In this document: piece by piece, positions 32,481 to 44,749 of the stretch
Layout: every line of letters begins with the position of its first letter
Numbering within the stretch: position 1 is the stretch's first letter
Assembly: GCA_038380435.1 (NCBI GenBank)
Contig: JAWZYU010000025.1
Location: forward strand, 26,078,707-26,142,706
Reading direction: 5' to 3'
Source of the DNA: Ryuthela nishihirai
Lineage: Eukaryota > Arthropoda > Arachnida > Araneae > Heptathelidae
Length of the DNA: 64,000 nt
Notes under the pieces: generated by a model
Seen by the model: the letters and a program-made list of their open reading frames with translations, nothing else
Told to the model about the DNA's origin: nothing
The model's database searches: none
Translations under genes and position numbers: made by a program

Positions 32481-33248
32481 ACCAGCTTTACAGGAAAACT
32501 GAACATTCTGTTTGGGAGCGGTCTCTTTCTTTAACCTTCTTCGACCCTCAACGTTTCTTTTGCTCTTTTTCATCGAAATTTTTAGGAGAAAAAAAACTCA
32601 GAAATTGTTTAAAAAATCTTAATTCAAAATCCAATAATAGATTTCTAAAAATAAAAAAATGATTTCCAGAGTTTCTTGAACTTATATATATTTTTTGTCT
32701 TTATTGGGTTTTAGCAGAACTTTAAGGGCACTCACATTATTCTGTTTTAATTAATCAATTCCCATACTCTGTTAGCTTTTCCCAATTACGCTGATATTTG
32801 AAGAAAACTTCTTTTTGCTAATAGCATATTGACTGAGTTTTAGACATGCTGTAATTCTTGACAGGTTTCAACACATTAAAAAAAATATAACACAAATTAG
32901 ATCTTATAATTTGAAGGGCATTTTGACCTCTTTGACTTGGACGAATATTTCTTACAGCTATGGAATTTACAACATTGTTCCCAAAACAAATTCTGGAATA
33001 AAAATAACCAGAATCGTGAGTTATTTTTTCATTTGCATTTAACTAAAATGCAGATAGATGCATATCACTGTTAAGTTTCTCGTGCATACTTCCAGTAAGT
33101 TAATGAAAGGGTGAAGGATTCGAAGTTAATGAGAATAACAACAAGAAAAAGGAACTATTAGGCAGTATCCATTGAGATTATAAGTGAAATAAAGAGTAAC
33201 TCATACAATAACATCTGCCCTGCCTTGGTTCCAAATGTTGAATGTATA
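32481..33248. other. Non-coding, AT-rich
   Basis: No gene, repeat or RNA recognised. Confidence 0.4.
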
Positions 33249-33250
33249 TA

Positions 33251-34476
33251 CACAGTCATATCAAAATAATATGACCACCTACCTAATAATGGGAATAACC
33301 ATCTTTGGCCCAGATGACAGCGACGAGTGGCGTGGCATGGGCACAATGAGGCCCTGGAAGGTTGCCAGAGGCACACGTGCCCATTCGGACTCCAGCAGAG
33401 CACAGAGGTTCTGGAGATGACGTGGTTGTGGATCCACACGCCGAACCTGTTGATCCAAATGGTCCCACAAATGCTCTATGGGATTGAGGTCAGGTAATTT
33501 TGCCGGCCAGGGGAGAATAGAGACATCGCTGTAATGTTCCTGGAACCAGCCATGCACGTCCTTAGCGGCATGGCAGGGTGCATTGTCCTGTTGGTAGACA
33601 TCATCACTACCAGGGTAAATGTCCGTCCAACATGAAGGGATGCATGTGGTCAGCAAGGATGGACAGCTAGCTATTGGCATTCAGGGACCCATCCAGTTAT
33701 ACCAGTGGTCCCAGGTCATACCAGGAAAACATCCCCCAGACATGCACACTGACACTGCCAGTCTGTACTTGACCGACAAGCATGTCCGGGTGTTGGTTCT
33801 CGTGTGTCTGACGCCGTATCTGCCACCGCCCTTCACTTCTGTGGAGTAGAAACCTCGATTCATTGGAGAAGGCAACCTTTTTTCACTCTTCCACTGTCCA
33901 ATGACAGTAGTCCCGTGCGAACTGCACGTGTTGTTGCCAATGGGCCTTGATTAACATGGGCACCTTTACACAGCATTGATTCCGGAGACCCATGCGTAAT
34001 GGAGTTCGCTCTACTGTTATCGGGGATACGTACCTGGATGTTCCAGAGTTCATTTGAGTGGTCATTTGCTGCACTGTTGTGCAATGATTGCCCTTTACAA
34101 GTCGATGGAGGTGACATTCTCCTCTGGGGTCGATGGACTTTGGGGCTCCATAGTTATGATGTCTGGAGGTACTCAGTGTGCCAGCAGTCCATTCTTGGTA
34201 CACCCTTACTACAGCACCTTGCGAACAGCCCACGAAGTCTGCTGTTTCTGAGATGCTTCCACCCTTGGCGCAGTAGCCGATGATCATTCCTTTTTGAAAT
34301 GTATGTCAAATCAATACTTCTGCCCATTGTGCTTACGTTATGCACTATGACTCATCTGCCCTGGTTGGCTGCTTATATCTCCATGTGATCGACCTTGTCA
34401 TGTGTACTCTGTGACGCGCCTGGGCGGGTGTACACTGTGATTCTGTGGGTGGTCATATTATTCTGATATGACTCTG
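33251..34476 (-). pseudogene. Tc1-like transposon, nearly complete, inactive, 36-residue D-E spacing
   Basis: 1226 bp between TA dinucleotides (33249-33250 and 34477-34478). The terminal repeats match at 27 of 29 positions (CACAGTCATATCAAAATAAT at the left). The transposase runs on minus in broken frames. The DNA-binding half (34287-33883) has IIGYCAKGGSISETADFVGC and the linker YGAPKS. In the catalytic half the first site reads FSNESRF (Asn codon at 33864-33862, normally Asp), the second is QQDNAPCH (Asp at 33587-33585) and the third PDLNPIEHLWD (Glu at 33476-33474). Thirty-six residues separate the last two, against 34 in classical Tc1. A frameshift near 34305, a TGA near 33882 and a break before 33680 make it dead. 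The cut-and-paste role is inferred from the family. Confidence 0.92.
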
Positions 34477-34478
34477 TA

Positions 34479-35476
34479 TATGCTAATACACTATAATTCC
34501 TACTTTTATTAAATGATACAATGAACAGCTGACTTACTCTATTCAGTTACTGACTAACAAGTGCTTTCTTTTTTCACAAATTTTACACCAAAACAACACA
34601 AGCAACACCTACTTTTACAAATGATACAACTGTTTAAATATTATTCATACATATGAATGCAATATTTATATATACATGTATTGATATTTCATGTTTCTTG
34701 AGCAACTGTGCACAACCAAATTACGCAAAATTGATTCAGTTCTTAGAAAATGAAACTCCTGTTTTTAAATTGCATTCTATTCTCTGCAATACACCTCTAT
34801 AAATTCACACCAACCATACTAAAATTTCAAAAACTACATTATTCTAACGATATTAGCATTTGGGCTTTTACACATTTTATGGGCAATCTTAATAATGTTA
34901 CTACTTTATGGGTTTGACAATATTGTAGACAGTATAAAAATATATGTAGCATATGGAAGCAACAACCTGTACTTACTCTGTTAATGGCTAGGGAATTCTA
35001 GCAACAGTCAAAAGTAGAATATACCTGAAAACTCTACAATATTTTGCACTGTTTGGTGTCATGTGAAGTCCAAAAATCCAGGGTGGGCATAATGCATATA
35101 GACATTATGCCTGTGACTTTCACAGCTTCCAACCAAGCAGTGTCAACCCATGGTGGATACCATGATCACACCAGAAATTTTCATTTAAGTATCATTGCAA
35201 GGTTAAATACAAAACCAAAATTTGTGGGTAGGCAAAATACTCTTTGTCCACTCTCCAAACTTTCAAAGTGAGCACCAGCCCACCTTGCCTACTCTCTTCC
35301 CATGCCACTGACTGTTCATTATGGAGATGAAATATGCCTTCACATAAGGATTACCAGACATGTGGCAAAAGGAGGGAAGTTATCTTTTTCTTTTCTTTTA
35401 CTTCCTTCTCTCTAGAAGGCATTTTTACCCTTCAGTTAAGTGCTCTGGTGTTCCAAACATTATGATGGACACAAAA
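34479..35476. other. Non-coding
   Basis: The plus-strand frame 35044-35271 lacks homology or splice context. Otherwise AT-rich sequence. Confidence 0.4.
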
Positions 35477-35985
35477 AGACCCGGATCTAGAAAAAATTGA
35501 AGATGGGAGGGGGATGCAAGTTATCTGAAGGGGGAGGAGCAAGAGAGGGTCAGAATGGAATGCTGTTCTGCTATAAATCTTTCATTTCAGAGGTCTTTAA
35601 AAAAAATTTGAGAAATATGGGAAATGTATTTTTTTTTTTGCTTCTAATCTGGTTAGTACCATTTTCAAAGAGAGTGGGGGGGGGGGAGCATGGCCCTGGA
35701 AACAGTTCACCTGCCAAATCGATTGTACTAATATCAACAAAACGGCAAGTTATGACAGAGGGCATATACTTAAACCTCGTGTTATTTCCTATGATTTAGT
35801 GATTTCCAAAGGTTTGGTGGTTTTGTAAGCTCACATTGTACCAATTTCAATAATGACTGAAAAATAAAATGGCTGCCTGTTTTTTTTCAAAAACCTGTAA
35901 AATGGAGGGGAAAATGTTAAAATTCATGGAAATCCAGTCTCATGCACCCCCCCCCCCCCCTGGATTTTTTTTAGATCCGGACCTG
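35477..35985. mobile_element. MITE-like element with GGATCTA ends
   Basis: Left ACCCGGATCTAG and right TTAGATCCGGACCTG are terminally inverted. The interior has homopolymer runs (T at 35630, G at 35678, C at 35946-35960). It resembles 51969-52616, which has the same style of ends and an 8-bp TSD. Confidence 0.7.
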
Positions 35986-36442
35986 TTTGTCATTACTTGC
36001 TTTCACTCCCTCCAAATTGTAGACAAATTTTCTTTGATATACTGCACTGCTTACAAATATATTTATGCTCATTTGCATTCATGCAGTACCCATGCCCAAA
36101 TTGCACAAAAATACTGAAATCTTTTTTTTTAGAATAAAAGCATACTGAAAAAGTTCATCTAGAAAACATCATGATTATGATAAATATGTCTTTCAATGTT
36201 TTTTTTTCTTTCTTAGATATGAACATTAATACTTTTGAATAAAATAAATTTTACTTGAAGTGAAATTTGTATTAATTTCCAATTATTTTTTCATTAAATT
36301 CCACTTTTCTCATGTTCTACATTTTTATCCTCTGGTGTCTGGTAACCCTAATCACAATGACCAAAAAATACAAAACTTTATATTATGCAATACAGATATC
36401 TAGAAATATTCCCAAACCTTGTCTTTTGTGTGTATATAAAAA

Positions 36443-36490
36443 GATTGGGTTGTTTTACCTCTGGAGCAGCACTTTTTTGCACACAACAGG
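36443..36490 (-). repeat. Older SINE-A, tail part (split by next copy)
   Basis: ATTGGGTTGTTTTACCTCTGG to CACACAACAGG. It continues after the inserted younger copy at about 36760-36990. Confidence 0.8.
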
Positions 36491-36759
36491 GTTGTTGTTT
36501 TTGGGTTGTTTTACCTCTGAGCGGACTTGCACACCATGGGCTAAATGGCCATGTCACAAGGACCCCAAAGGCTCAGAGAAGGTTGGGGGAGGGGACCCAC
36601 TGGAACAGCTGTTGGGAGACAGATGGTAGCCTCCCGTCAAGGCCATCCAGCGTTCTTTAACGTGCACGGGGTATGGCTCTCGCACACGGGGCCAAGGCTT
36701 AACGTCCCATTCGATGGACGGCGGCCTTTCCAAGCTCATCGGTGTCCCCTACTGACCAC
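36491..36759 (-). repeat. Younger SINE-A inserted in older SINE-A, 5'-truncated
   Basis: The near-repeat ACACAACAGG / ACACAGCAGG flanks this copy as a TSD lying inside SINE-A sequence. The copy ends at CCCTACTGACC and lacks the head. Confidence 0.82.
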
Positions 36760-36990
36760 ACACACAGCAGGCTAAATGGCCAAGTCATAAGGACTCCGAG
36801 AACATTGGGGAGAGGGAACCCACTGGATAGCTGTTTGGAGAACTCCCATCAATGCCATCCAGTGTGTTCATTAACATGCACAGGGTATGGCTCTCCCACG
36901 TGGGGCCATGGCTTAACGTCCCATCTCATGGATGGTGGCCTTTCCAAGCCCATCAGTGTCCTCTACTGACCATGAGCAGAGTGGGGAGTT
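36760..36990 (-). repeat. Older SINE-A, body part
   Basis: GCTAAATGGCCAAGTCATAAGG to CCATGAGCAGAGTGGGG. Diverged continuation of 36443-36490. Confidence 0.8.
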
Positions 36991-37265
36991 GTGCACAGTG
37001 TATATAAAAGGATAATATGCTTTGGATTTAAAAGGTTGATTGGAAATACTGTTGAGTTTAAGAGTTGAGTAATTGTTAAAAAGAGTTTTAACTCTGAACA
37101 ACTTTGTGTAAAAAAATTTATCTTTCTTCTAATATATAACAAAACAGGCTAACAAAAGAGCATATGAAAAGCAGGAATGTAAAAGTCTATTTCACTGGTG
37201 ACCTCACCATTCTCCAAAAAATATGTTTACAGTAAAATACCACAAAATGTTTTTAAACTAGGATT

Positions 37266-37339
37266 GAGTTGGGTTGGGATGTTTTACCTCTGAGTGGCAC
37301 TTTTTTGCACACAATAGGCAAAATGGACAGGTCACAAGG
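37266..37339 (-). repeat. Older SINE-A, tail part (second nested pair)
   Basis: GGGTTGGGATGTTTTACC to ACAGGTCACAAGG. The rest of this copy is at 37744-37895. Confidence 0.85.
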
Positions 37340-37730
37340 TTGTTGGGTTGGGTTGTTTTACCTCTGAGCGGCACTTTTTTGCACACCATGGGCTAAATGG
37401 CCAGGTCACAAGGACCCCGAAGGCTCAGAGAAGGTTGGGGGAGGGGACCCACTGGAACAGCTGTTGGAAGACAGATGGTAGCCTCCCGTCAAGGCCATCC
37501 AGCGTGTTCTTTAACGTGCACAGGGTATGTCTCTCCCGCACACGGGGCCACAGCTTAACGTCCCATCCGACGGACGGCGGCCTTTCCAAGCCCATCGGTG
37601 TCCCCTACTGACCGTGGGCAGGGCGGGGAATTTTGCGGAGATAAATCTCAACGCTGACCCAGCTGGGACTCGAACCTGGGAACTACAGATTACGAGCCTG
37701 GCGCGCTACCGACTGAGCCACCCCCGCCCC
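37340..37730 (-). repeat. Young full-length SINE-A nested in older SINE-A, TSD ACAGGTCACAAGG
   Basis: 391 bp with intact boxes A and B. The exact 13-bp duplication at 37327-37339 and 37731-37743 is itself SINE-A sequence. The younger copy therefore inserted into an older one in the same orientation. Confidence 0.95.
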
Positions 37731-37743
37731 ACAGGTCACAAGG

Positions 37744-37895
37744 ACCCTAAGGGCTCAAAAAAGGTTGGGGAAAGAGGACCCACTGGACAACTGTTAGGAG
37801 ACAGATGGTAGCCTCCCATCAAGGCAATCTAGCATGTTCTTTTTACATGCACAGGAATTATGGCTCTTCCACAAACGAGGTCATGGCTAAATGAA
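37744..37895 (-). repeat. Older SINE-A, body part
   Basis: ACCCTAAGGGCTCAAAAAAGG onward to ACGAGGTCATGGCTAAATG. Truncated before the head. Confidence 0.82.
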
Positions 37896-38421
37896 AGAAT
37901 GTGATACAGTGAGTGTCATAGGCTATAAGAAATTGACACCTCCATGCGTTATTCCCCCGTAAAAATTGGAACTGTGAAAATTGTTCTACTATATCTTGCG
38001 AATGGGACATCTCAATGGAGGAAGCCTTAGCAGAAGTAACTTGGCACCGGAACCATTGAAGTCTACATACAAAAGATATGATATGCATTTGCAAAGCAAG
38101 GTTTCACACTTCAGAGCTAATAGTGGTTAAAGCAATTTAAAATTGAAATAATCTCCGTGTAATGAACATAGAATTGAAAGCATAAATGTTACTAAATATA
38201 AGTTAAAAGATGAGTAGAACCATTGAAATAAATTATGATTATAAACAGCAATGACTAGGAAAATAAAGAAAATATTAACTAAAGAGGAGGAAATGAGGAG
38301 TTTAAAAAACAGTTCTTTTATATGAATGTTTCATATTAATCAAAAAATTGTTAATTGCTTCTTGTGTGATATTAGGAAAAAAACGCAAAAAAATTATGAG
38401 AGAGAAAGTATCGTGAAGAAA

Positions 38422-38807
38422 TTGGGGTTGTTTTACCTCTGAGAGGTGCTTTTTATGCACACAATGGGCTAAATGGCCAGGTCACAAGGACCCCGAAGGC
38501 TCAGAGAAGGTTGAGGGAGGAGACCCATTGGAACAACTTTTGAGAGACAGATGGTAGCCTCCCGTCAAGGCCATCCAGCGTGTTCTTTAACGTGCACAGG
38601 GTATGGCTCTCCCGCACACGGTGCCACGGCTTAACGTCCCATCCGACAGACGGCGGCCTTTCCAAGCCCATAGGTGTCCCCTACTGACCGTTGGCAGGGC
38701 AGGGAATTTTGTGGAGATAAATCTCAATGCTGACCCAGCTGGGACTTGAACCTGGGAACTGCAGATTATGAGCCTGGCACACTACCGACTGAGTCACCCC
38801 CGCCCCT
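38422..38807 (-). repeat. SINE-A copy, full length, 13-bp TSD
   Basis: 386 bp. TATCGTGAAGAAA (38409-38421) and TATCTTGAAGAAA (38808-38820) flank it with one mismatch. Confidence 0.93.
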
Positions 38808-38820
38808 TATCTTGAAGAAA

Positions 38821-40779
38821 AATTTTATATTAGTGTAGATAAAAACTGAAGGTTTGGTACTATAAAATAAAATCATTTCAACTACACAGTTAGTTTCTTC
38901 CCTAAATACTTATAGTTGTTTTTAAAACTATTTTATTTAAAATGGTTTATTATTTCTTCAAAATCTTGTAACAGTCCAACAATACAGATTCACTACAAAA
39001 GATCATAAAAAAAATCTGCATTAGAAGATTTAAAGCATATTAAGTACAATTTGTTCCTGATTTCCACTGTTGAATATAGGTTTAATATACAGTTAGTGAA
39101 GCAAAATAGCTTCTCTACCAGACATACAATTTATATCCAGCTCCTGTTAATCTGCAGCTAAGAACACATTAAGTTATAATGTGCAAATTGTGTATAAAAT
39201 TAATTCCATAATCACAAAGTGTTTATTTACACCATGTGATACAATGATTTTTGGCTTTAGAAAATGCATTAAAAACAAGTTAAAATGTCTCTAGTGCAGA
39301 GTTTTTAATCTACAAAGATCTAAAACCACAAGTTCCATAAAAGACATGTTTCAAAACATCTGCCTTTGAAACGAATTTTACCACAATTAAAAAAAATAGT
39401 CTTTCCTTAAGCAGTCACTTGTAATGAAGACCAGCAAGAGCTGGTCATTGCAAAATATTCAGAAATAAAAAAAAGTGAGAGAGCAGAAAGATAATACATA
39501 GATCCATGCCAATCTAGGATTTAAACTCATATCCCTTTGCTACGTAGCCAAACACAACTGCTTGCTGGGATGGTTCACAATCAGCTAAATTTTCCTACTT
39601 CTGACTAATATGACTCTCTCTAACTGATATATCTCCTGACATAAATATCTTAACTGAGAAATCTTAACAAGCTAACAAATCTTATTAATCATCTCTGCAA
39701 ACTAAGGGATACTTAAAAAAAAATGGCTATTTTGCAAGAGAAAAGAAGACTAAATATGCGATAGTTTAAAAATGTTAATAGAAAAATTATCTGGGCTACC
39801 AGTTACAACTTTCTGTGCTTTACCATTATTTAATCTGGCTAAATATGTTTAATCTTCAAATTAAAAGTAAATTTCTAACTTACAGAATATGTTTCTTTGA
39901 ATGATATATTTTCAGAATCAAAACCTTGATCCTCAACATTATAACTGCAAAAACAAATGTCAAAGTTAATGAGAGTTTTAAAAGTATATATCTAAAAAAG
40001 TGTCTGTCCTGATAGCAAATTTTTCTCCATTCAGAAACAATGAATAAAACACCACCTATCAACCATTAGATAATCTGGAGGTAAAATTTCTAGCTTGGTC
40101 AGATAAAGAATTTTAACATTCTCTTAATATTAATTATCCCACTTCACACTGTAAAATTTGCTTGTCACTTCTGTTTTAGTAAAATTTCTTTTAAGTGCAA
40201 ATTCAAATGTAACTCAATTTCAGTATATTTGTGCAACACTTTTTAAAATTTTTTGGAAGATTCAATTATTTATACATTTTACAACTATGAGACATGTTGC
40301 ATTTGAATCTCATATATGAATAGTTGCATCATTTGGTATAAATAGATATATTCTTCTACTAATCCTACATGTAATACAATGTATTCTACTAAATTTGCAC
40401 CATATTTTATCAAACTGAGAACATGGACGTAAATATCATAAAAATATCCCAGCCTTTCATTTCATAATATCAATGTAAAATTGTAATGTAAAATCATAAT
40501 ATCAATGTAATAATTTTATGAAGTTAATACTTGACTTCAAATAATAAGTTTATTTAAAAACTGATGAAGCAATCTTACACAGCTAATAATTCACAAAAAT
40601 CATAAATACACTTAAAAACAAACATTATACCTATTTATACAGATACAAATACATTAGTAACTAAAAGGATTGGATACCAGTATCCACTTCACTGGCAGTG
40701 AAATATTAATAGTTTAGGGAAAAAACTATTATAAATAGCCAAAAACTTGACTATAAAGACTCGATATGTTTGCTTAAGG
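38821..40779. other. AT-rich non-coding; old SINE-B relic at 39405-39570
   Basis: 39405-39570 matches SINE-B minus orientation in blocks (AGAGCAGAAAGATAATACA, CCATGCC, CATATCCCTTTGCTACGTAGCC) but is heavily mutated. No other feature was found. Confidence 0.55.
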
Positions 40780-41505
40780 CACAAAGTTCTTTTGTCAAAG
40801 TGATCAACTTCATAGCACATATTGCACCAAACTGATATATCACAAGAAAAAAATAATGAAGTTCCTAATAGTTCAACAATCTCAGTGTGTAAGTTGAAGA
40901 GTACAAGAATTAAATCATCTTTTGAACACTGGTATAAACTTATTTTCTATTTGAAAAATTTCTTGTTAATAGAAATGCAAAACAAGAGCCAAGATGAAGA
41001 TAATTCAGCAAAGTCCAATTTAATGTTGTACATACACTTACAATTCAAAGTAGTAGGAAATGAATGGTAACTTCTAGATGAACAAACTTGTTAGTTTAGC
41101 TGAAGATTTTGTATTGTACATTTCAACATCTAGATACTTTGCTTATTGCCATCGATATATTTCTATTATTTTTCACGATATGACTTACAAAGTTTCTTAA
41201 TTTTTAATATTATGTGCGATGTTGCCAAGAAGTAATTCTTCATTGCTCCAAAAAGAGTATCATCAAGTTTGTTCATCTAGAAGTTACCATTAATTTCCTA
41301 CTACTTTCAACTGCAAAGTGTATCTACAACAACATTAAATGGGACTTTGCTGAATTATCTTCAGCTTGGCTTTTGTTTTGCACTTCTATTAACGAGAAAT
41401 GTGTTCAAAATGTGATTTAATTCTTGTATTTTTCAATCATTTCTTTAGCAAACAATATCAAAGAAAACACACTGGAGTGTTTGACAAAAGAACATACATA
41501 ACATT
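40780..41505. repeat. Long hairpin: ~200-300 bp imperfect inverted arms
   Basis: 40895-41091 matches the reverse complement of about 41262-41445 (TGGTAACTTCTAGATGAACAA / TTGTTCATCTAGAAGTTACCA). Weaker symmetry continues to about 40780 and 41505 (TTCTTTTGTCAAA / TTTGACAAAAGAA). The loop is about 170 bp. The two ORFs here are arms of the repeat, not genes. It could be a MITE or a source of a long hairpin RNA. Confidence 0.85.
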
Positions 41506-43610
41506 GCATATGCATGGATCATCCTTCCGTATGGCTACATTTCATGATTCAAAACGTCTGCAGCACTATTACTAAGCAATGGATAAACACCATTCCACAA
41601 CTGAGTACATACAGAAATATTTATTTACTTGTGTACATATATATATATTCAATCCATATATGATATAAAATTATAAAATGTTTAGCAATGGTCCCTGATG
41701 ATTATCTTCAGTAATAACAAAAAAAGTTTATTTACATCATTGTCTGACACTTTAAAACTTCCTAATAAGGTCAAATATACACATTTACTCAACCAAATAT
41801 CTATTATTTCTATGAAATTAAATATTATTATATTATTCTATCTCTACTTGCTTTAAAGATCTACATATTTTATTTTAAATCACTCACAAAAAAATATAAC
41901 AAAAATTTAATTCTATAATGCAAGACAGAATACTAAATCTAACGAGCAACATAAACAGATCAACCTTCTTTATGTTGTATGTAGCTTTGAAAAGGAATCT
42001 ATAGTTTGTCTTCAGAAGACTTTACCTTTTCCTTATTCAAAAAAATTCTTTTACTACTGATTCTACACTGCTTATGCTATACATCAGATGAATGCCTTCA
42101 CTGCTTTCAAAAACATTTCAGAGCACAACACATATAGTATATAAACTATGAATCAAGAGAAAAAATTATGCGCCACTACAGAAGTAATATGTAAAAAAGA
42201 CCTTGTTCTGAAAATTTTCTGCATTCTATAGCCATACTTATCTTTACTCTGCTTTTCATATTATTAACAGAAGACAAGAAATTAGGAATTATCTATTGAG
42301 TAAAAAGAGGAATGTAACTAATGTACCTAGTCTGTGATATACTTTTGAACATTAAATTTTCCACACAGTACATAAAAAACTTCAAAACCTATTAATTTTA
42401 TGAAAAAAAATAACATATTAAAATTAACTGTAAATTTAAAAATATAATTAACTAGTTAGATACCCCTAATGTTTAAGGTTTGAATATTTAATATCAGAAA
42501 GACATAATTTAAACATTATTAATCAGAAATAAGCAGCATATGAAATAAATGTATATTCATGAAAGTACATTTCACAGAATTGTAGGATGATGCACATTTC
42601 AAAAGAAAGTTAAATTATGTTATTAAATATTATTATTTAATACAGTAAATAAAGTGCCTTTATTTTAAAAATTACACCTTGAGAAGCTGGAAGCTTTCAC
42701 TGAAAGTGCAATAACAAAGAGAAATTTGTTGCCCTTAGTTTTTTATTCTAATACCAATGTATTTTAGCATTTATTATCATTTTAACTCTATTGGTAACAT
42801 GGGGTTATACATCACTACAGCTATAATTCTGACTCATTAACTATTTCTTTACATACATCAGTTTATATATTTAAATTAGTCAATAATAAATTTCAGTCAT
42901 ATTTTAGATTTTTTTTTTGCTTTATATTCTAAAAGATATCACGAAGTTACAAGGTCACTCAAAGTTAGTAACAATTGGCTCACAATTTACATTACCCCCC
43001 CCAAGGGTTAGTATTATCATTAATTTTTTTCTATTGCAATAAATTTTTTTATGATAATCTTTTTATGATAATTACAATTTATTTATATTTACTTAAATTT
43101 TTTGAATTCCTTAAAGTTTGTGTTTAAACTTAAATAAAATTTATTGTGACACTAGCTCTGCATCATAGTCATATCATGTCATTCTGTAGATATGATTTTA
43201 GGATTATATATTTTGAAAGTTTGATGTATTATTTTATGAGCATAAGTTTAGTTGGAAGACATCACATAATCTTCAGTTAAAATGAGCATTGTGAAGAAGA
43301 AAGTTACCAGCATAAGTAAACCTGTAACCAACTATACCAGCAATATTGTCATTGAACTGATATCTCATTCAAAAGGGGTAAAAAGAAGCATCCTCTATAG
43401 TTATAATAACTTCTTGCAGATACCAGCACTGTCACTATTATTTTAGCAGTAAATTTTACACAGAATGCCAACAAGATGCACACGGTGGAATTGCATCATA
43501 TGCACATTTGACTTAGGCAAATTCAACTATAAGCATAATTTATTATTCAAATTCAATTATTAAATTATTTAATTATTATTCAATTATTTAAAATTATGTT
43601 GATTGCTAAC
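41506..43610. other. AT-rich non-coding
   Basis: No recognisable gene or repeat. It lies downstream of gene 1's stop codon, so part could be 3' UTR if a distal poly(A) site is used. Confidence 0.4.
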
Positions 43611-43617
43611 ATTACTG

Positions 43618-43830
43618 GTTGTTGTTTTTTATCCCTGGACAACACTATTTTTTACACATAATGGATTAAATGTTCGGGTCCCAAGAGCCCCAAGAGCTTA
43701 GAGCTAGGTAGAGGATCCTAATCTTCCATCAGTGTGTTCTTTAACATGCACAGGGTATAGCTCTCCGTTACATGGAGCCATGGTATAAAGTTCTATCCAA
43801 AGGATGGTAGCCTTTCTTCTTATTGCCAAG
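43618..43830 (-). repeat. Old diverged SINE-A
   Basis: GGTTGTTGTTTTTTATCCCTG, GTGTGTTCTTTAACATGCACAG and GATGGTAGCCTTTC are recognisable. No head. Confidence 0.75.
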
Positions 43831-44515
43831 GGAACAATGGAATTATCAAAGAAAATATCAATGCAAGAACAATCAGTTGAAGACTTTGTGTACTTTCACC
43901 TATGCAGGCCTAATGGCATCAAAATGTAAAAATTTGGTGAATATTTTATTAATTCTTGTTATTATGATTATCATATTAATTTTTCTCAATGATTTATACA
44001 ATAATAAAAATAGTATTGTTGGATTAAAAAAAATTGTCCACATGATGGTTAGTAAACTGATTGAAATGTATTTTGTTTCTGTACTATCTTTTAACAAAAT
44101 TAGGCCTTTATAATTATCTTTAACATGTGACTGTCATTCATGGATTCTTTTCAACTTCTGCAGATTCTAAGCAAACCATAGAATTCAAATTATATTAATA
44201 TACTTCAGATTTCTATTTCCTACAACAACACTGTTATTTTGAAGAATACACTATCTGTCTTCCATTTCTAGGAATTCATTTCTTTTAGATAAAATATTTA
44301 AATTACTTCTGATAATGGAGACAATGTGTCTCTGGAAAGAACTCAAAGGCAGTGATATGCATTTGATATTTTCTTTGATAATTCCACTGTTCCCTTGGCA
44401 ATAAGAAAAAAAAAAGCCTACCATCCTTTGGATAGAACTTTATACCATGGCTCCATGTAAAGGAGAGCTATACCATGTGCATGTTAAAGAACATACTAAT
44501 GGAAGATTAGGATCC
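43711..44515. repeat. Inverted duplication of SINE-A body plus flank (arms ~155 bp)
   Basis: 43711-43865 and 44361-44515 are inverted copies. The match covers both SINE-A sequence and unrelated flank (AACAATGGAATTATCAAAGA). The second arm therefore arose by inverted duplication, not by an independent SINE insertion. The spacer is about 495 bp. Confidence 0.85.
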
Positions 44516-44731
44516 TCTACCTGCTGAAGCCTATGCATATTGAGTGGCAACACCAGATTAATATTTGAAAGATTGACATTTTAGATTATGAAATTTTTGA
44601 TTAAATTAGAAATATCACATATATTTGGAAAAATATACCAAATATGCCATAAAACACTCAATGTCATAATATAATATTTTGGGCAATACTAATATAAGCA
44701 TTTGTAGATCACAGAAAAATGGAAATAGCAT

Positions 44732-44737
44732 TTTATT
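44732..44737 (-). terminator. Possible poly(A) signal of gene 1
   Basis: AATAAA on minus, 13 bases after the TGA stop (44752-44750). Unusually close, so a more distal signal may be the one used. Confidence 0.35.
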
Positions 44738-44749
44738 AAATAAATGGCA

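Noticed and set aside
40822..41420. Two ORFs as a divergent gene pair
   Set aside because: They are the two arms of one inverted repeat read on the same strand.
43823..44113. 96-codon ORF with a hydrophobic stretch (LVNILLILVIMIIILIFL) as a small membrane protein
   Set aside because: It starts in SINE-derived sequence, lies in the spacer of an inverted duplication, and its hydrophobicity follows AT-rich composition.
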